Of a stretch of 51,251 bases of DNA, positions 25,337 to 33,658 are shown piece by piece. Made by a program: the position numbers and the translations under genes. How positions within the stretch are numbered: the stretch's first letter is position 1; each line of letters starts with the position of its first letter. The DNA is from Corallococcus terminator (GTDB lineage: Bacteria > Myxococcota > Myxococcia > Myxococcales > Myxococcaceae), in NCBI RefSeq assembly GCF_003611635.1, contig NZ_RAVZ01000019.1:1-51251 (forward strand), written 5' to 3'. The notes under the pieces are model-generated. The model saw nothing but the letters and a program-made list of their open reading frames with translations. It was not told where the DNA came from and searched no databases.

Positions 25337-26356
25337 TTGAACGACCCCGTGAGCACCTCCCCCCGGCGTTTCCCTCCCCTTCTCGCGGCCGCTGGTGGCG
25401 TCGCGGTCCTTGGACTCGCGGTCTTCGCCCTGCGGGCCTCGCGCCCTTCCACGCCCGCCCCGGAAGCGGTCGTGCCCGCAGCGACGGCGCCCGCGGCGGG
25501 CCGGAGCTTCACCCACGGACAGGGCAGCACCGTGGTCGCGGAGCACCCGAAGCAGGTGGTGGTGTTCGACCTGGCCGCCCTGGACACGCTGGACGCCCTG
25601 GGCGTGGAGGTCCAGGGGGTGGCCGGTGAGTACTTCCCCGGGCAGTTGGCGAAGTTCGCGGACGCGAAGAAGTACCCCCGGTTCGGCACCCTGTTCGAGC
25701 CCGACTACGAGGCGCTGAACGCCGCGCGGCCCGACCTCATCATCACCGGCGGTCGCTCCAGCGCGCGGTACTCGAAGCTGAAGGACATCGCGCCCACCAT
25801 CGACCAGCCCACGGACGACGCGCACTACCTGGAGACCGTGAAGGCCAACACGGAGCGGCTGGCGGCGGTGTTCGGCAAGCAGGAGAAGGGCCGCGCCCTG
25901 CTGGAGGACCTGGACCGCTCCATCGCGACCTTGAAGCAGACCACCGCGACCCGGGGTCGGGGCCTCATCATCCTGACGACAGGCGGGCGGATGAGCGCCT
26001 ATGGGCCTGGTTCCCGCTTCGGGGTGCTCCATGAGGGCTTCGGCATCCCGTCGGCGGCCCCGACGCTCAAGGCGTCACTGCATGGCGAGGCCGTGGGGTC
26101 GGAGTTCATCCTGGAAACGAACCCGGACTGGCTGTTCGTCATCGACCGGGACGCGGCCATCGGCGAGGGTGGGGGCGCACAGCGGCTGCTCGACAACGAA
26201 CTGGTGCGCCAGACGACGGCCTGGAAGCAGGGACAGGTCGTCTACCTGGAGCCCGCCAACACCTACCTCATCGGCGGAGGCATCCAGTCGATGCGGCGCC
26301 TGATGGAACAGATCGCCGATGTCTACGCTCAGCCCCGACAGCCCACCGCTCCCTGA
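25337..26356 (+). CDS. Siderophore ABC transporter, substrate-binding protein (FatB/YclQ type)
   Basis: A 339-residue class III periplasmic binding protein. It matches the petrobactin/catecholate binders YclQ and FatB: VVVFDLAALDTLDALGV, GTLFEPDYEALNAARPDLII, GRSSARYSKLKDIAPTI, GLIILTTGGRMSAYGPGSRF, LFVIDRDAAIGEGGGAQRL and TYLIGGGIQSM. Unlike Gram-positive relatives it has no lipobox cysteine; an N-terminal hydrophobic helix (about residues 15-32) followed by a Pro/Ala linker suggests a membrane anchor or cleaved signal. The start is TTG at 25337 or GTG at 25349; neither has a strong ribosome site. It is the first gene of a four-gene operon and overlaps the next by 38 bases. A Fur box precedes it. 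Confidence 0.93.
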   Translation: MNDPVSTSPRRFPPLLAAAGGVAVLGLAVFALRASRPSTPAPEAVVPAATAPAAGRSFTHGQGSTVVAEHPKQVVVFDLAALDTLDALGVEVQGVAGEYFPGQLAKFADAKKYPRFGTLFEPDYEALNAARPDLIITGGRSSARYSKLKDIAPTIDQPTDDAHYLETVKANTERLAAVFGKQEKGRALLEDLDRSIATLKQTTATRGRGLIILTTGGRMSAYGPGSRFGVLHEGFGIPSAAPTLKASLHGEAVGSEFILETNPDWLFVIDRDAAIGEGGGAQRLLDNELVRQTTAWKQGQVVYLEPANTYLIGGGIQSMRRLMEQIADVYAQPRQPTAP

Positions 26357-27377
26357 TTCGGGCCCCTTCGCACGACGTGAGCCGGTGGCCCTCGCGCAGG
26401 CGGGGTCGAGCGCCGTGCCGCGCCTCGTCGTGGCCGGACTCGGCGTGCTCGGGCTCGCCGTCGTCAGCCTGCTGATTGGCGTGAGCCACGTGTCGTGGGA
26501 CGCACTCTTCGCGGCCGGCGGGGATGACCGCGCCACGCAGGTGCTGGTCATCAGCCGCGTGCCGCGCACCCTGGCGCTGATGCTGTCGGGCATGTCGCTG
26601 GGCGTGGCGGGCCTCATCCTGCAGATGCTCGCGCGCAACCGCTTCGTGGAGCCCTTCACGGCGGGCACCGCGGAGTCCGCGAGCCTGGGCATCCTCGCCG
26701 TCACGGTGCTGGCCCCCGGCCTGCCCATCCTGGCCAAGACGCTGGTGGCCGCGGGCTTCGCGCTGGCGGGCACGGCGCTGTTCCTGCTCATCCTCCGCAA
26801 GCTCCCGCTGCGCTCGGCGCTCGTCGTGCCGCTGGTCGGACTGGTGCTGGGGGCCATCTTCGACGCGGTGACGACGTTCTTCGCCTACCGCTTCTCCCTG
26901 CTGCAATCGCTGGCGGCCTGGACCACGGGCGACTTCTCCAGCGTGATGCGCGGACGCTATGAATTGCTGTGGAGCGCCTTCGCGCTGACAGCCGTCGCCT
27001 ACGTCGTCGCGGACCGCTTCACCGTCGCGGGCATGGGCGAGGCGTTCACCACGAACCTGGGGCTGAACCACCGGCGCATCGTCGCGCTGGGGCTGGCCAT
27101 CGTCGCGATGGTGACCGCCGTGGTGGTGGCCACCGTGGGAATGATTCCGTTCATCGGGCTCATCGTGCCGAACCTGGTCAGCCTGATGATGGGCGACAAC
27201 GCGCGGCGCTCCATCCCGTGGGTGGCGGTGATGGGCGCGGGCTTCGTGCTGCTCTGTGACATCGTCGGGCGGGTGGTGCGCTACCCGTATGAGATTCCCG
27301 TCGGCACCGTGGCGGGCGTGGTGGGCAGCCTGCTGTTCCTCTACCTGCTGCTGCGGAGGGATGCCCGTGTGGGCTAG
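26319..27377 (+). CDS. Siderophore ABC transporter permease 1 (FatD/YclN type)
   Basis: A 352-residue FecCD-family permease with about nine or ten membrane helices. Typical segments are SRVPRTLALMLSGMSLGVAG, RNRFVEPFTAGTAESASLGI, WTTGDFSSVMRGRYELLWSA and VGMIPFIGLIVPNLVSLMMG, which holds the EAA-like contact loop for the ATPase. The N-terminus has about 45 polar residues before the first helix, longer than usual; an internal start cannot be excluded, but the overlap with the upstream gene is typical of coupled operons. It pairs with the next gene as a heterodimeric channel for ferric siderophore across the inner membrane. Confidence 0.92.
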   Translation: MSTLSPDSPPLPDSGPFARREPVALAQAGSSAVPRLVVAGLGVLGLAVVSLLIGVSHVSWDALFAAGGDDRATQVLVISRVPRTLALMLSGMSLGVAGLILQMLARNRFVEPFTAGTAESASLGILAVTVLAPGLPILAKTLVAAGFALAGTALFLLILRKLPLRSALVVPLVGLVLGAIFDAVTTFFAYRFSLLQSLAAWTTGDFSSVMRGRYELLWSAFALTAVAYVVADRFTVAGMGEAFTTNLGLNHRRIVALGLAIVAMVTAVVVATVGMIPFIGLIVPNLVSLMMGDNARRSIPWVAVMGAGFVLLCDIVGRVVRYPYEIPVGTVAGVVGSLLFLYLLLRRDARVG

Positions 27378-28338
27378 CGCGCTCAGGCCCGTGGGCCACG
27401 AGCGGCGGCTGCTCCTGCTGGGAGGCCTGGCCCTGCTGTGCGTCGCGGTGTTCATGACCCTTGGCGCCAACGGCCAGTGGGACTTCGTGCTGCCCTTCCG
27501 GGGGCGCAAGGTCGCGACGGTGATGCTGGTGGGCTACGCCATCGCGGTCTCCACGGTGCTGTTCCAGACCGTGACGGAGAACCGCGTGCTGACGCCGGCC
27601 ATCATGGGCTTCGACACGCTCTACGTGCTGCTCCAGACGTGCCTGCTCTTCTTCCTGGGCTCCACCACGGTGGCCTCGCTGGACGTGCGGCTGCTGTTCG
27701 CGGTGGAGGTCGCCGTCATGGTGCTCTTCTCCGGCGTGCTTCACCGGTGGCTGTTCTGGAGCGGGCGCCGGAGCATCCACCTGCTGTTGCTCACGGGCGT
27801 GGTGCTGGGCGTGCTGTTCCGCAGCCTGTCCACCTTCCTCCAGCGCGTCATCGCCCCCAGCGAGTTCGCCTTCCTCCAGGACCGCTTCTTCGCGAGCTTC
27901 AACAACCCGGATCCGGACCTGCTCGCGGTGTCGGCGGTGGTGACCCTGGGCGCCTCCGGCCTGGGTCTGGGCCTGCTGCGCGCCTGTGATGTCCTGGGGC
28001 TGGGCCGGGACCTGGCCATCAACCTGGGGTTGGATCACCGCCGGACGGTGTCGCTCCTGCTGGTGGTGGTGGCGGTGCTGGTGTCGGTGTCCACGGCGCT
28101 CGTCGGGCCGGTGACCTTCTTCGGCCTGCTGGTGGCCAACCTGGCGTACGGGCTGGTGGGCTCGCACCGGCATGTCCACATCCTGCCGGCGGCCGTGTTC
28201 CTCGCGGTGATTGGCCTCTTGGGCGGGCAGTTGGTGCTGGAGCAGGTGTTCTCCTTTGGCGCCAACCTGCGTGTCATCATCGAGTTCCTGGGCGGGCTGA
28301 TGTTCATCGCCCTGCTCATGAGAGGCGCCCTGCGATGA
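27361..28338 (+). CDS. Siderophore ABC transporter permease 2 (FatC/YclO type)
   Basis: A 325-residue FecCD-family permease. It has the family blocks FRGRKVATVMLVGYAIAVST, TENRVLTPAIMGFDTLYVLL, FFASFNNPDPDLLAV, LALNLGLDHRR-like (LAINLGLDHRRTVSLLL) and VGPVTFFGLLVANLAYGLVG. The ATG at 27361 has GCGGAGGG directly upstream with good spacing and overlaps the previous gene by 17 bases; longer in-frame starts lie inside that gene. It overlaps the ATPase gene by four bases (ATGA). Confidence 0.93.
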   Translation: MPVWASALRPVGHERRLLLLGGLALLCVAVFMTLGANGQWDFVLPFRGRKVATVMLVGYAIAVSTVLFQTVTENRVLTPAIMGFDTLYVLLQTCLLFFLGSTTVASLDVRLLFAVEVAVMVLFSGVLHRWLFWSGRRSIHLLLLTGVVLGVLFRSLSTFLQRVIAPSEFAFLQDRFFASFNNPDPDLLAVSAVVTLGASGLGLGLLRACDVLGLGRDLAINLGLDHRRTVSLLLVVVAVLVSVSTALVGPVTFFGLLVANLAYGLVGSHRHVHILPAAVFLAVIGLLGGQLVLEQVFSFGANLRVIIEFLGGLMFIALLMRGALR

Positions 28339-29093
28339 TCGAGGCCCGGAACGTCTCCCGCCGCTACGGAGACACCCTGGTGGTGGACGACGTCTCCCTG
28401 CGGATTCCCGAGCGCGGCGTCACGTCCATCATCGGGCCCAACGGCGCCGGCAAGTCCACCCTGCTGTCGATGATCAGCCGGCTGTTGCCGCTGTCCTCGG
28501 GCGTGGTCCTGGTGGACGACCTGGACGTGACGAAGACGCCCGGGGACGCGCTGGCCCGGAGGCTGGCCATCCTCCGCCAGGACAACCACCTCACCGCGCG
28601 GCTGACCGTGCGCGACCTGGTGACGTTCGGCCGCTATCCGCATTCGAGGGGCCGCCCGACGGTGGAGGACCGCGCCTTCGTGGAAGGGGCCATCCACCAC
28701 CTGGGCCTGGAGCCCATCGCCCACCGTTTCCTGGACGAGCTGTCCGGCGGCCAGCGCCAGCGCGCCTTCGTGGCGATGGTGCTGTGCCAGGACACGCACT
28801 ACGTGCTGCTGGATGAGCCGCTCAACAGCCTGGACATGAAGCACGCGGTATCCATGATGCAGGAGTTGCGACGCGCGGCGGATGCGCTGGGCAAGAGCGT
28901 CATCCTGGTGCTGCACGACCTCAACTTCGCCTCCTGCTACTCCGACCACATCATCGCGATGCGCGAGGGCAAGGTCGCCTTCCAGGGCAACGCGGAAGAG
29001 CTGATGCGCACCGAGGTCCTGCGCGGCATCTACGACCTGGACATCGCCATCCACCAGCTCGACGGAAGGTGGATCGCCGTCCACTACCGGTAG
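28335..29093 (+). CDS. Siderophore ABC transporter ATP-binding protein (FatE/YclP type)
   Basis: A 252-residue ABC ATPase of the FecE group. Walker A is GPNGAGKST, the signature is LSGGQRQRAFVAM, Walker B is YVLLDEP and the H-loop His is in VLHDLNF. Closest in style to YclP: INPNG-free N-terminus MIEARNVSRRYGDT, then DNHLTARLTVRDLVTFGRYP and DMKHAVSMMQELR. It powers ferric-siderophore import through the two permeases upstream. It ends the operon; a GC palindrome follows at once. Confidence 0.95.
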   Translation: MIEARNVSRRYGDTLVVDDVSLRIPERGVTSIIGPNGAGKSTLLSMISRLLPLSSGVVLVDDLDVTKTPGDALARRLAILRQDNHLTARLTVRDLVTFGRYPHSRGRPTVEDRAFVEGAIHHLGLEPIAHRFLDELSGGQRQRAFVAMVLCQDTHYVLLDEPLNSLDMKHAVSMMQELRRAADALGKSVILVLHDLNFASCYSDHIIAMREGKVAFQGNAEELMRTEVLRGIYDLDIAIHQLDGRWIAVHYR

Positions 29094-29105
29094 CGCCCGC
29101 GGGCG
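29094..29105. terminator. GC palindrome between convergent genes
   Basis: CGCCCGCGGGCG, a perfect 12-bp palindrome directly after the ATPase stop and four bases before the stop of the convergent peptidase gene. It could form a cruciform or a tight hairpin; terminator role is inferred from position. Confidence 0.35.
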
Positions 29106-29108
29106 GAC

Positions 29109-30446
29109 TCAGCTTCGCGCGAGCACGACCGGCGTGGGCTCCCCCAGCCGCGACAGCTCCAGGGCCTTTCCGGTGAGCCGCACGCGCAGGCGCTCGCTGC
29201 CCTCCACCGCGAACAGCCCGTCTTGCGTCAGGGGCGTCAGGCGGGCGTCCTGACGCCGGTCGCGCACGAGCCAGAGCGCGCCGTCGCGGAACGTGGCCTG
29301 CATCTCCCCGAAGCGACCGGCCAGGGACTTCAACCGGGCCGGTGCGATGGACACCGGGTGGAGCCGGGCTTCGATGCCCACCTGGGCCCAGGTGTATTCG
29401 GCGCGCTGCGCGGGCGTGGGAGCGGACGTTGCCATCAAGCCCTTCAGGGCCCGCGAGTGCGCGACCTCCAGGGCCTGGGCGGTAGGGACCTCCACGTCGG
29501 GGGCAATGCCAACACCGTCCCAGTTGGTCTGGCTCACGGAGTGGACGGGGCGGCCCTCCGGCACGCTGAGCATGAAGGCCGGAGGGATGGGCGTGAACCA
29601 GTTGTTGTTGGCGGCGCCCGAGGTCCGGGCGCCAATCAGCTCGCCCAGCTTGAACTGTTGCACGTCGTAGACGAAGTCCTCGCCCGCCGAACCCACGCTC
29701 CCGTCAATCAAGACATACAGCGGCTTGCCCTTCAGCCGTCCCGCCGGAACATGCTCCAGCGTGCGGGACTGCACCGGCGGCTCCGAGCCCCGGTGGAAGG
29801 TCATGAGCAGCGTGCCCTCCTCCAGGAAGTGGCTGACCAGGTATTGCACCGCCGCGTGTGCACCACCGCCGTTGCCACGCACGTCGAGGATGAGCGCGTC
29901 CCCGTCCTTCAGGAACCGCATGGCGTCGTCATAGGCCGCGCCGGTTTCGTCCCGGGTCCAGCGGAAGCCGGCAATCTTCAGGTAGCGGATGTTGCCCGCC
30001 AGCACCCGCGTCTCGGTGAGGCCGTGGTGTTCACGCAGGGCCTGATTGCGCCGGTACGCGTCGGCGTCCACGCCCTCCCCCTTCGGGGCCTTCGCGGCGG
30101 CGTACCGTGCGGGGGCGTGCTGAAGGTACAGGTGCAGGTCGCCGCTGGAGCCTTTCAGGTCGTCGGTGACGCGTTCGGCCAGCAGCAACGGTGAGTCCAC
30201 GTCGTAGCGGCCCGCCTTCCGGGACTGGCTCAACCGTTCGAGCACCGCCGCGCGCTTCTCCGGGAAGACGTAGGACTTCTGGACCGCCTCCGTGATGGCG
30301 GCCAGGGCGGTGTCGCGCTCAGCGGGCGTGAGCCGGGCCGGTGCCTCGGCGTGTGTCGTGGGACCGGAGGGCTGTGCCTGGGCGGGCAGCGCTCCCGTGA
30401 GGAGCAGCGACACCACCGCGACGGTCATATGTCTATTCAGCGTCAT
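29109..30446 (-). CDS. Secreted S41-family peptidase
   Basis: A 445-residue periplasmic or secreted serine peptidase of the C-terminal-processing/IRBP-like S41 family, from the ATG at 30446 (GGAG nine bases upstream; an ATG at 30467 is less well placed). A signal peptide runs to about ALPAQA. Then come an N-terminal helical domain, the core strand DALILDVRGNGGG, and nucleophile Ser253 in DGSVGSAGEDFVY, followed by LIGARTSGAANNNW. There is no PDZ domain, as in IRBP-like members. The C-terminal 90 residues form an extra beta-rich domain. It overlaps the end of the MarR-type gene by 14 bases, so the two are co-translated. Confidence 0.9.
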   Translation of the reverse strand: MTLNRHMTVAVVSLLLTGALPAQAQPSGPTTHAEAPARLTPAERDTALAAITEAVQKSYVFPEKRAAVLERLSQSRKAGRYDVDSPLLLAERVTDDLKGSSGDLHLYLQHAPARYAAAKAPKGEGVDADAYRRNQALREHHGLTETRVLAGNIRYLKIAGFRWTRDETGAAYDDAMRFLKDGDALILDVRGNGGGAHAAVQYLVSHFLEEGTLLMTFHRGSEPPVQSRTLEHVPAGRLKGKPLYVLIDGSVGSAGEDFVYDVQQFKLGELIGARTSGAANNNWFTPIPPAFMLSVPEGRPVHSVSQTNWDGVGIAPDVEVPTAQALEVAHSRALKGLMATSAPTPAQRAEYTWAQVGIEARLHPVSIAPARLKSLAGRFGEMQATFRDGALWLVRDRRQDARLTPLTQDGLFAVEGSERLRVRLTGKALELSRLGEPTPVVLARS

Positions 30447-30945
30447 CGGGTTCTCCGTCCAGTCCATCCAGATGCAGGGTTTCGCCTACCCGGGCCCGCA
30501 GAGCGCGCCGGTCGAGCGCCGCATCCAGCCCGTCCAGTTCCGCCAGCAAGCCCGGCGCGCCTTCCGCGAGGAGCTGGGTGGCCGCCGCCGCGATGGCCGC
30601 CCACAACGGCTCCAACCGCTGGGCTGTCTGCCTTCCGCGCGCGGTGAGCTTCAATCGCTGGCGTCGGCCGTCCTGTGGGTCGGGCTCACCGGCGATCAGC
30701 TTTTCGCGCTCCAGCGCGGTGCGCACCTGGCTGACGGCCGCGTGCGTGACACCCAGCCGCTGCGCCAGCTCCCCCACCGTCAGGGGCCCGTGCTCCCGCA
30801 GCGCGGTGAAGACCGCGTACCAGCGCGGCTCGAAGCGCTCGCCCGCGGCGCGGTAGATGGCGTGGACGTCCCGGTCCAGCCGCTCCACCAGTCGGCGCAG
30901 CCGCGAACCGAAGGCCCCCGTCCCCTGTCTGGCCACGTAATCCAC
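30433..30945 (-). CDS. MarR-family transcriptional regulator
   Basis: A 170-residue winged-helix regulator. The recognition region is LTVGELAQRLGVTHAAVSQV and the wing is GEPDPQDGRRQRLKLTARG. The start is GTG at 30945 or GTG at 30936; the first has GGAG only two bases upstream, so the second, nine bases on, may be the real one. It overlaps the S41 peptidase gene. An imperfect palindrome five bases upstream of the first start codon is a likely autoregulatory operator. The ligand is unknown. Confidence 0.9.
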   Translation of the reverse strand: MDYVARQGTGAFGSRLRRLVERLDRDVHAIYRAAGERFEPRWYAVFTALREHGPLTVGELAQRLGVTHAAVSQVRTALEREKLIAGEPDPQDGRRQRLKLTARGRQTAQRLEPLWAAIAAAATQLLAEGAPGLLAELDGLDAALDRRALRARVGETLHLDGLDGEPDDAE

Positions 30946-30950
30946 AACTC

Positions 30951-30964
30951 CGTTATCGCTTACG
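30951..30964. promoter_or_regulatory. Imperfect palindrome upstream of marR-type gene
   Basis: CGTTATCGCTTACG has arms CGTTATC and GCTTACG (revcomp CGTAAGC), matching at five of seven positions. It lies five bases upstream of the GTG start, where a dimeric MarR protein would block initiation. The match to MarR-type operator shape is suggestive only. Confidence 0.45.
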
Positions 30965-31045
30965 GATATGTCTGGGTCAAGCTGGGTGGCTTCATGGCCT
31001 GCTCCGGCGCGGTGGGCTGCCGCGTCGAAGCAGGCCCGGAGGGAC

Positions 31046-32536
31046 TCAGGGCGCGCAGTACCGGAGCGACTTGAGGGTGTACGTGGGCGGGTTGGCGGTG
31101 GCGGTCATCAGGAAGGCGCCCATCCACTGGCCTGAGAGTTCGTGCATCAGCACCCACTCCTGCTGTCGATGCAAGGGCATCAACCCCGCTCCGGGGGTCC
31201 AGTCCGTCACGGCGCCCGTCGGGCTCCGTCCCCAGAGCCGCCCTTGACCGAACAGGAAGGAATCCCCCGGGAGGCTGTAGTCATACTGCGCGGAGAGCCA
31301 GGTCGTCTGGAGTCCGCGCGACGTCATCGTGGCGCTGAACCATGGGCTCTCCATCGCCGCCGTCGTCATCCGCTCGACCAGGGTCTCCGGAGCACCGCCG
31401 TCGAAGAGGGAGCGCACGCGTAGCAACTTCCGGCTCCCTCCCGAGACATCCCGCAGGAGCAGGATGGGCTCACCCGGGGTGCCGTCGGCCGAGGGGTTCT
31501 CTCGAAGGAGCACGGGCATGGGCGAATACCCCACGGACAAAACGCGCTCCTCCCCCGCGGGCGACAGGTCGCGGTCGTAGCGCCGCAGGTGGATGAGCGT
31601 GGTCTGTTCGAAGCCGCGGTCCTCCACCACCATCACCAGGAAGTTCCCATCGTCCAGGGCCAGCACCGAGGGGGCGAACAGGGCACCGTCTTGCGATTGC
31701 CTCTGGACCAGGACCCGGGGCACGACTCGCACCTCCCCGGAAGGGTCCGCGACCGAGCCCAGGAGTTCATGGGACAGACCGCTGACAGGATGGCCAGAGG
31801 TCCAGACCGTCAACACCCGGGAACCGTCCACGGACACACCCACGAAAGCCGGCACGGCCTGCGCGGGCTGTTCGAATAGGACGGCGTCCTCCCTCCCGCT
31901 TTCTTGCCGGACGACGGGGACTCCCTGTTCATCGAGCTGCGTGAGATGCCCCCGCGAGGAGTCTGCCGTCGCGCCCGCCGTGACATGGAAGAGCGCGGGC
32001 CCTCTGGACGTGCGCACCAGTTGGGTCACCGTCGCCGGGATGCCCGTCTCCACCTCCACGTTCGTGGTCGCGACCCCAGCCAGGGCTGTATCCAGTCGGA
32101 CGACCTGGATCCGTCCACTCCCCACGGATGCAGCCACCAGGAAGCCCCCCTCCACGGGCAGACTGTCCACCATCGACGCGTAGGGGTTCCATTGCAGCGA
32201 CGCCACATCCGTCCACGTCGAGGGGTCCGCCACCCCGTCGCAGTCGTTGTCCAGTCCGTCACAGCGCGTCTCCGCGCCCTCGAAGGAGCTGCCATAGGAG
32301 CGCGCCGTGCAGACCACTTCGGGCACGCCGTCCACCAGCGCCCGCTTCGCTCCAACGCAGACGCCCTGCGTGCGCTCACACGGCAAGGGCTCCGGCACGC
32401 CCGCATCCGCTTGCGTCCCGGCATCGGGCAACGGAGCGATGGGACCCCGGGAGGAATCACAGCCTCCCAGCAGCAGGCCTCCCACGACACACATCACCGC
32501 CCACGTCCGGCCCGACGACTTCATCCACTCTGGCAT
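31046..32536 (-). CDS. Lipoprotein with MopE-type metal-binding motif
   Basis: A 496-residue lipoprotein from ATG at 32536, chosen because GAGGGG lies just upstream; a longer in-frame start exists but would precede the signal peptide. The signal ends LLLGGCDSS. A short Pro/Asp-rich linker is followed by CERTQGVCVGAKRAL and the MopE-type motif TRCDGLDNDCDGVADP, a calcium-binding motif repeated in many myxobacterial secreted proteins. The rest (about residues 110-496) is beta-rich with propeller-like units (FLVAASVGSGRIQVVRLD, SVDGSRVLTVWTSG, VLALDDGNFLVMVVE). Function unknown; likely on the outer membrane. Confidence 0.82.
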   Translation of the reverse strand: MPEWMKSSGRTWAVMCVVGGLLLGGCDSSRGPIAPLPDAGTQADAGVPEPLPCERTQGVCVGAKRALVDGVPEVVCTARSYGSSFEGAETRCDGLDNDCDGVADPSTWTDVASLQWNPYASMVDSLPVEGGFLVAASVGSGRIQVVRLDTALAGVATTNVEVETGIPATVTQLVRTSRGPALFHVTAGATADSSRGHLTQLDEQGVPVVRQESGREDAVLFEQPAQAVPAFVGVSVDGSRVLTVWTSGHPVSGLSHELLGSVADPSGEVRVVPRVLVQRQSQDGALFAPSVLALDDGNFLVMVVEDRGFEQTTLIHLRRYDRDLSPAGEERVLSVGYSPMPVLLRENPSADGTPGEPILLLRDVSGGSRKLLRVRSLFDGGAPETLVERMTTAAMESPWFSATMTSRGLQTTWLSAQYDYSLPGDSFLFGQGRLWGRSPTGAVTDWTPGAGLMPLHRQQEWVLMHELSGQWMGAFLMTATANPPTYTLKSLRYCAP

Positions 32537-32634
32537 GGTCCCCTCAAGACGCACCCTACCGGTGCGCCACCTCATGCAAGGCCATCCAACTCCTGGCACC
32601 GGCAGCCACCCACGCCGTGTGCCATGCCTGAGGC

Positions 32635-33093
32635 TCATCCGCGCAGACGCCTTCGCATCGCGTCGCAGGCGTCTTTCGCTTCCTTCAGGCCCACGCCGTA
32701 GCGATCCTTGTAGAGCTTGATGGCTTCGATGAGGTTGTCCTCGCGCAGGGCCTGCTCGATGTCCGCATCCGCATCCACGGGCCCCGAGGGCTCGCGTCCA
32801 AAGGGATGCCGCTCCGCGATGAGCGCCTCCACGGAGTCCTTGGCCTCCTTCAGGCCAACGCCGTGCTGCTCGCGGTACAGCTTGATGGCGTTGATGGTCT
32901 GCCCCGCGTCGATCAACGCCTCGATGCGTGACTGGAACACCTCCGGGGCCAGCCGGGCCGGCGCGGGCACGGGCGGCGGATCCAGTTCCTGCTCATCTCG
33001 GGAGGAGGACTCACGAAGGCGACGTTGCGCGAGGGCCAGGATGCCCCCGGCGATGAGCGCGAGGACAATCCATCCGATGAGGTTCAAGGACAT
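32635..33093 (-). CDS. Membrane-anchored protein with two L7/L12-like domains
   Basis: A 152-residue protein with one N-terminal membrane helix (LIGWIVLALIAGGILALA), a Pro-rich spacer and two copies of a fold matching the ribosomal L7/L12 C-terminal domain: INAIKLYREQHGVGLKEAKD (about residues 67-86) and IEAIKLYKDRYGVGLKEAKD (about 122-141). The repeated KLYR-HGVGLKEAKD surface is the part of L7/L12 that recruits translation factors. This is not the ribosomal protein itself, which has a different N-terminus and no membrane helix. Similar membrane or free-standing copies are known in several bacteria without a set function. It is divergent from the SnoaL-like gene. Confidence 0.85.
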   Translation of the reverse strand: MSLNLIGWIVLALIAGGILALAQRRLRESSSRDEQELDPPPVPAPARLAPEVFQSRIEALIDAGQTINAIKLYREQHGVGLKEAKDSVEALIAERHPFGREPSGPVDADADIEQALREDNLIEAIKLYKDRYGVGLKEAKDACDAMRRRLRG

Positions 33094-33153
33094 GCCCCGA
33101 GCATAGGTGAAAACCGATATGTTCTCAGTCCTTCTTCAGAAAGGCAGACGCCG

Positions 33154-33657
33154 ATGCGCGAGAAGAACCTGGAGTACACGCTGGATTGGATTGCCATCCA
33201 GGAACTGGTGGCCGAGTACGGGCAGGCCATCGACCATGGCAAGGACACGGGCGACTGGACGCGCTGGGAGCGGGTCTTCACGCCGGAGGTGACGTCGGAC
33301 TACTCGCGCTTCATGGGCGTGCCGCCCGTCACGCAGCCGCGCGCAGTGCTGGCGAAGTTCGGCGACGTGTCGCTGGAATGCTTCACACGCACGCAGCACG
33401 CCACCGCCAACACGGTGCGCACCGAGTTCAAGAGCGACACGCAGGCGACGGTGCACGCCTACGCGGAGGTGTCCCACTTCTTCAAGCTCGACGGCGTGCC
33501 GCAGGAGTGGACGCTGGTGGGACGCTACACGCACGAGGTGGTGAAGACGGCCCAGGAGGGGTGGCGCATCCAGAAGGTCACTTTGGATCCGATGCACCAG
33601 CGCGGCAACCTGCTGGGCCTCCAGTTCGTCCAGGGCAAGCGGCTGGGCACCCCGTAG
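33154..33657 (+). CDS. SnoaL/NTF2-like protein
   Basis: A 167-residue protein with the SnoaL-like/NTF2 fold pattern: an opening helix AIQELVAEYGQAIDHGKDTG, then DWTRWERVFTPEVTSDYS with conserved Trp/Asp positions, FTRTQHATANTVRTEF and a final WRIQKVTL strand. Members include polyketide cyclases, dehydratases and simple binding proteins; the substrate cannot be deduced. The start at 33154 has an AAAGG-like site 9-10 bases upstream. The gene stands alone between a divergent and a convergent neighbour. Confidence 0.82.
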   Translation: MREKNLEYTLDWIAIQELVAEYGQAIDHGKDTGDWTRWERVFTPEVTSDYSRFMGVPPVTQPRAVLAKFGDVSLECFTRTQHATANTVRTEFKSDTQATVHAYAEVSHFFKLDGVPQEWTLVGRYTHEVVKTAQEGWRIQKVTLDPMHQRGNLLGLQFVQGKRLGTP

Positions 33658-33658
33658 G

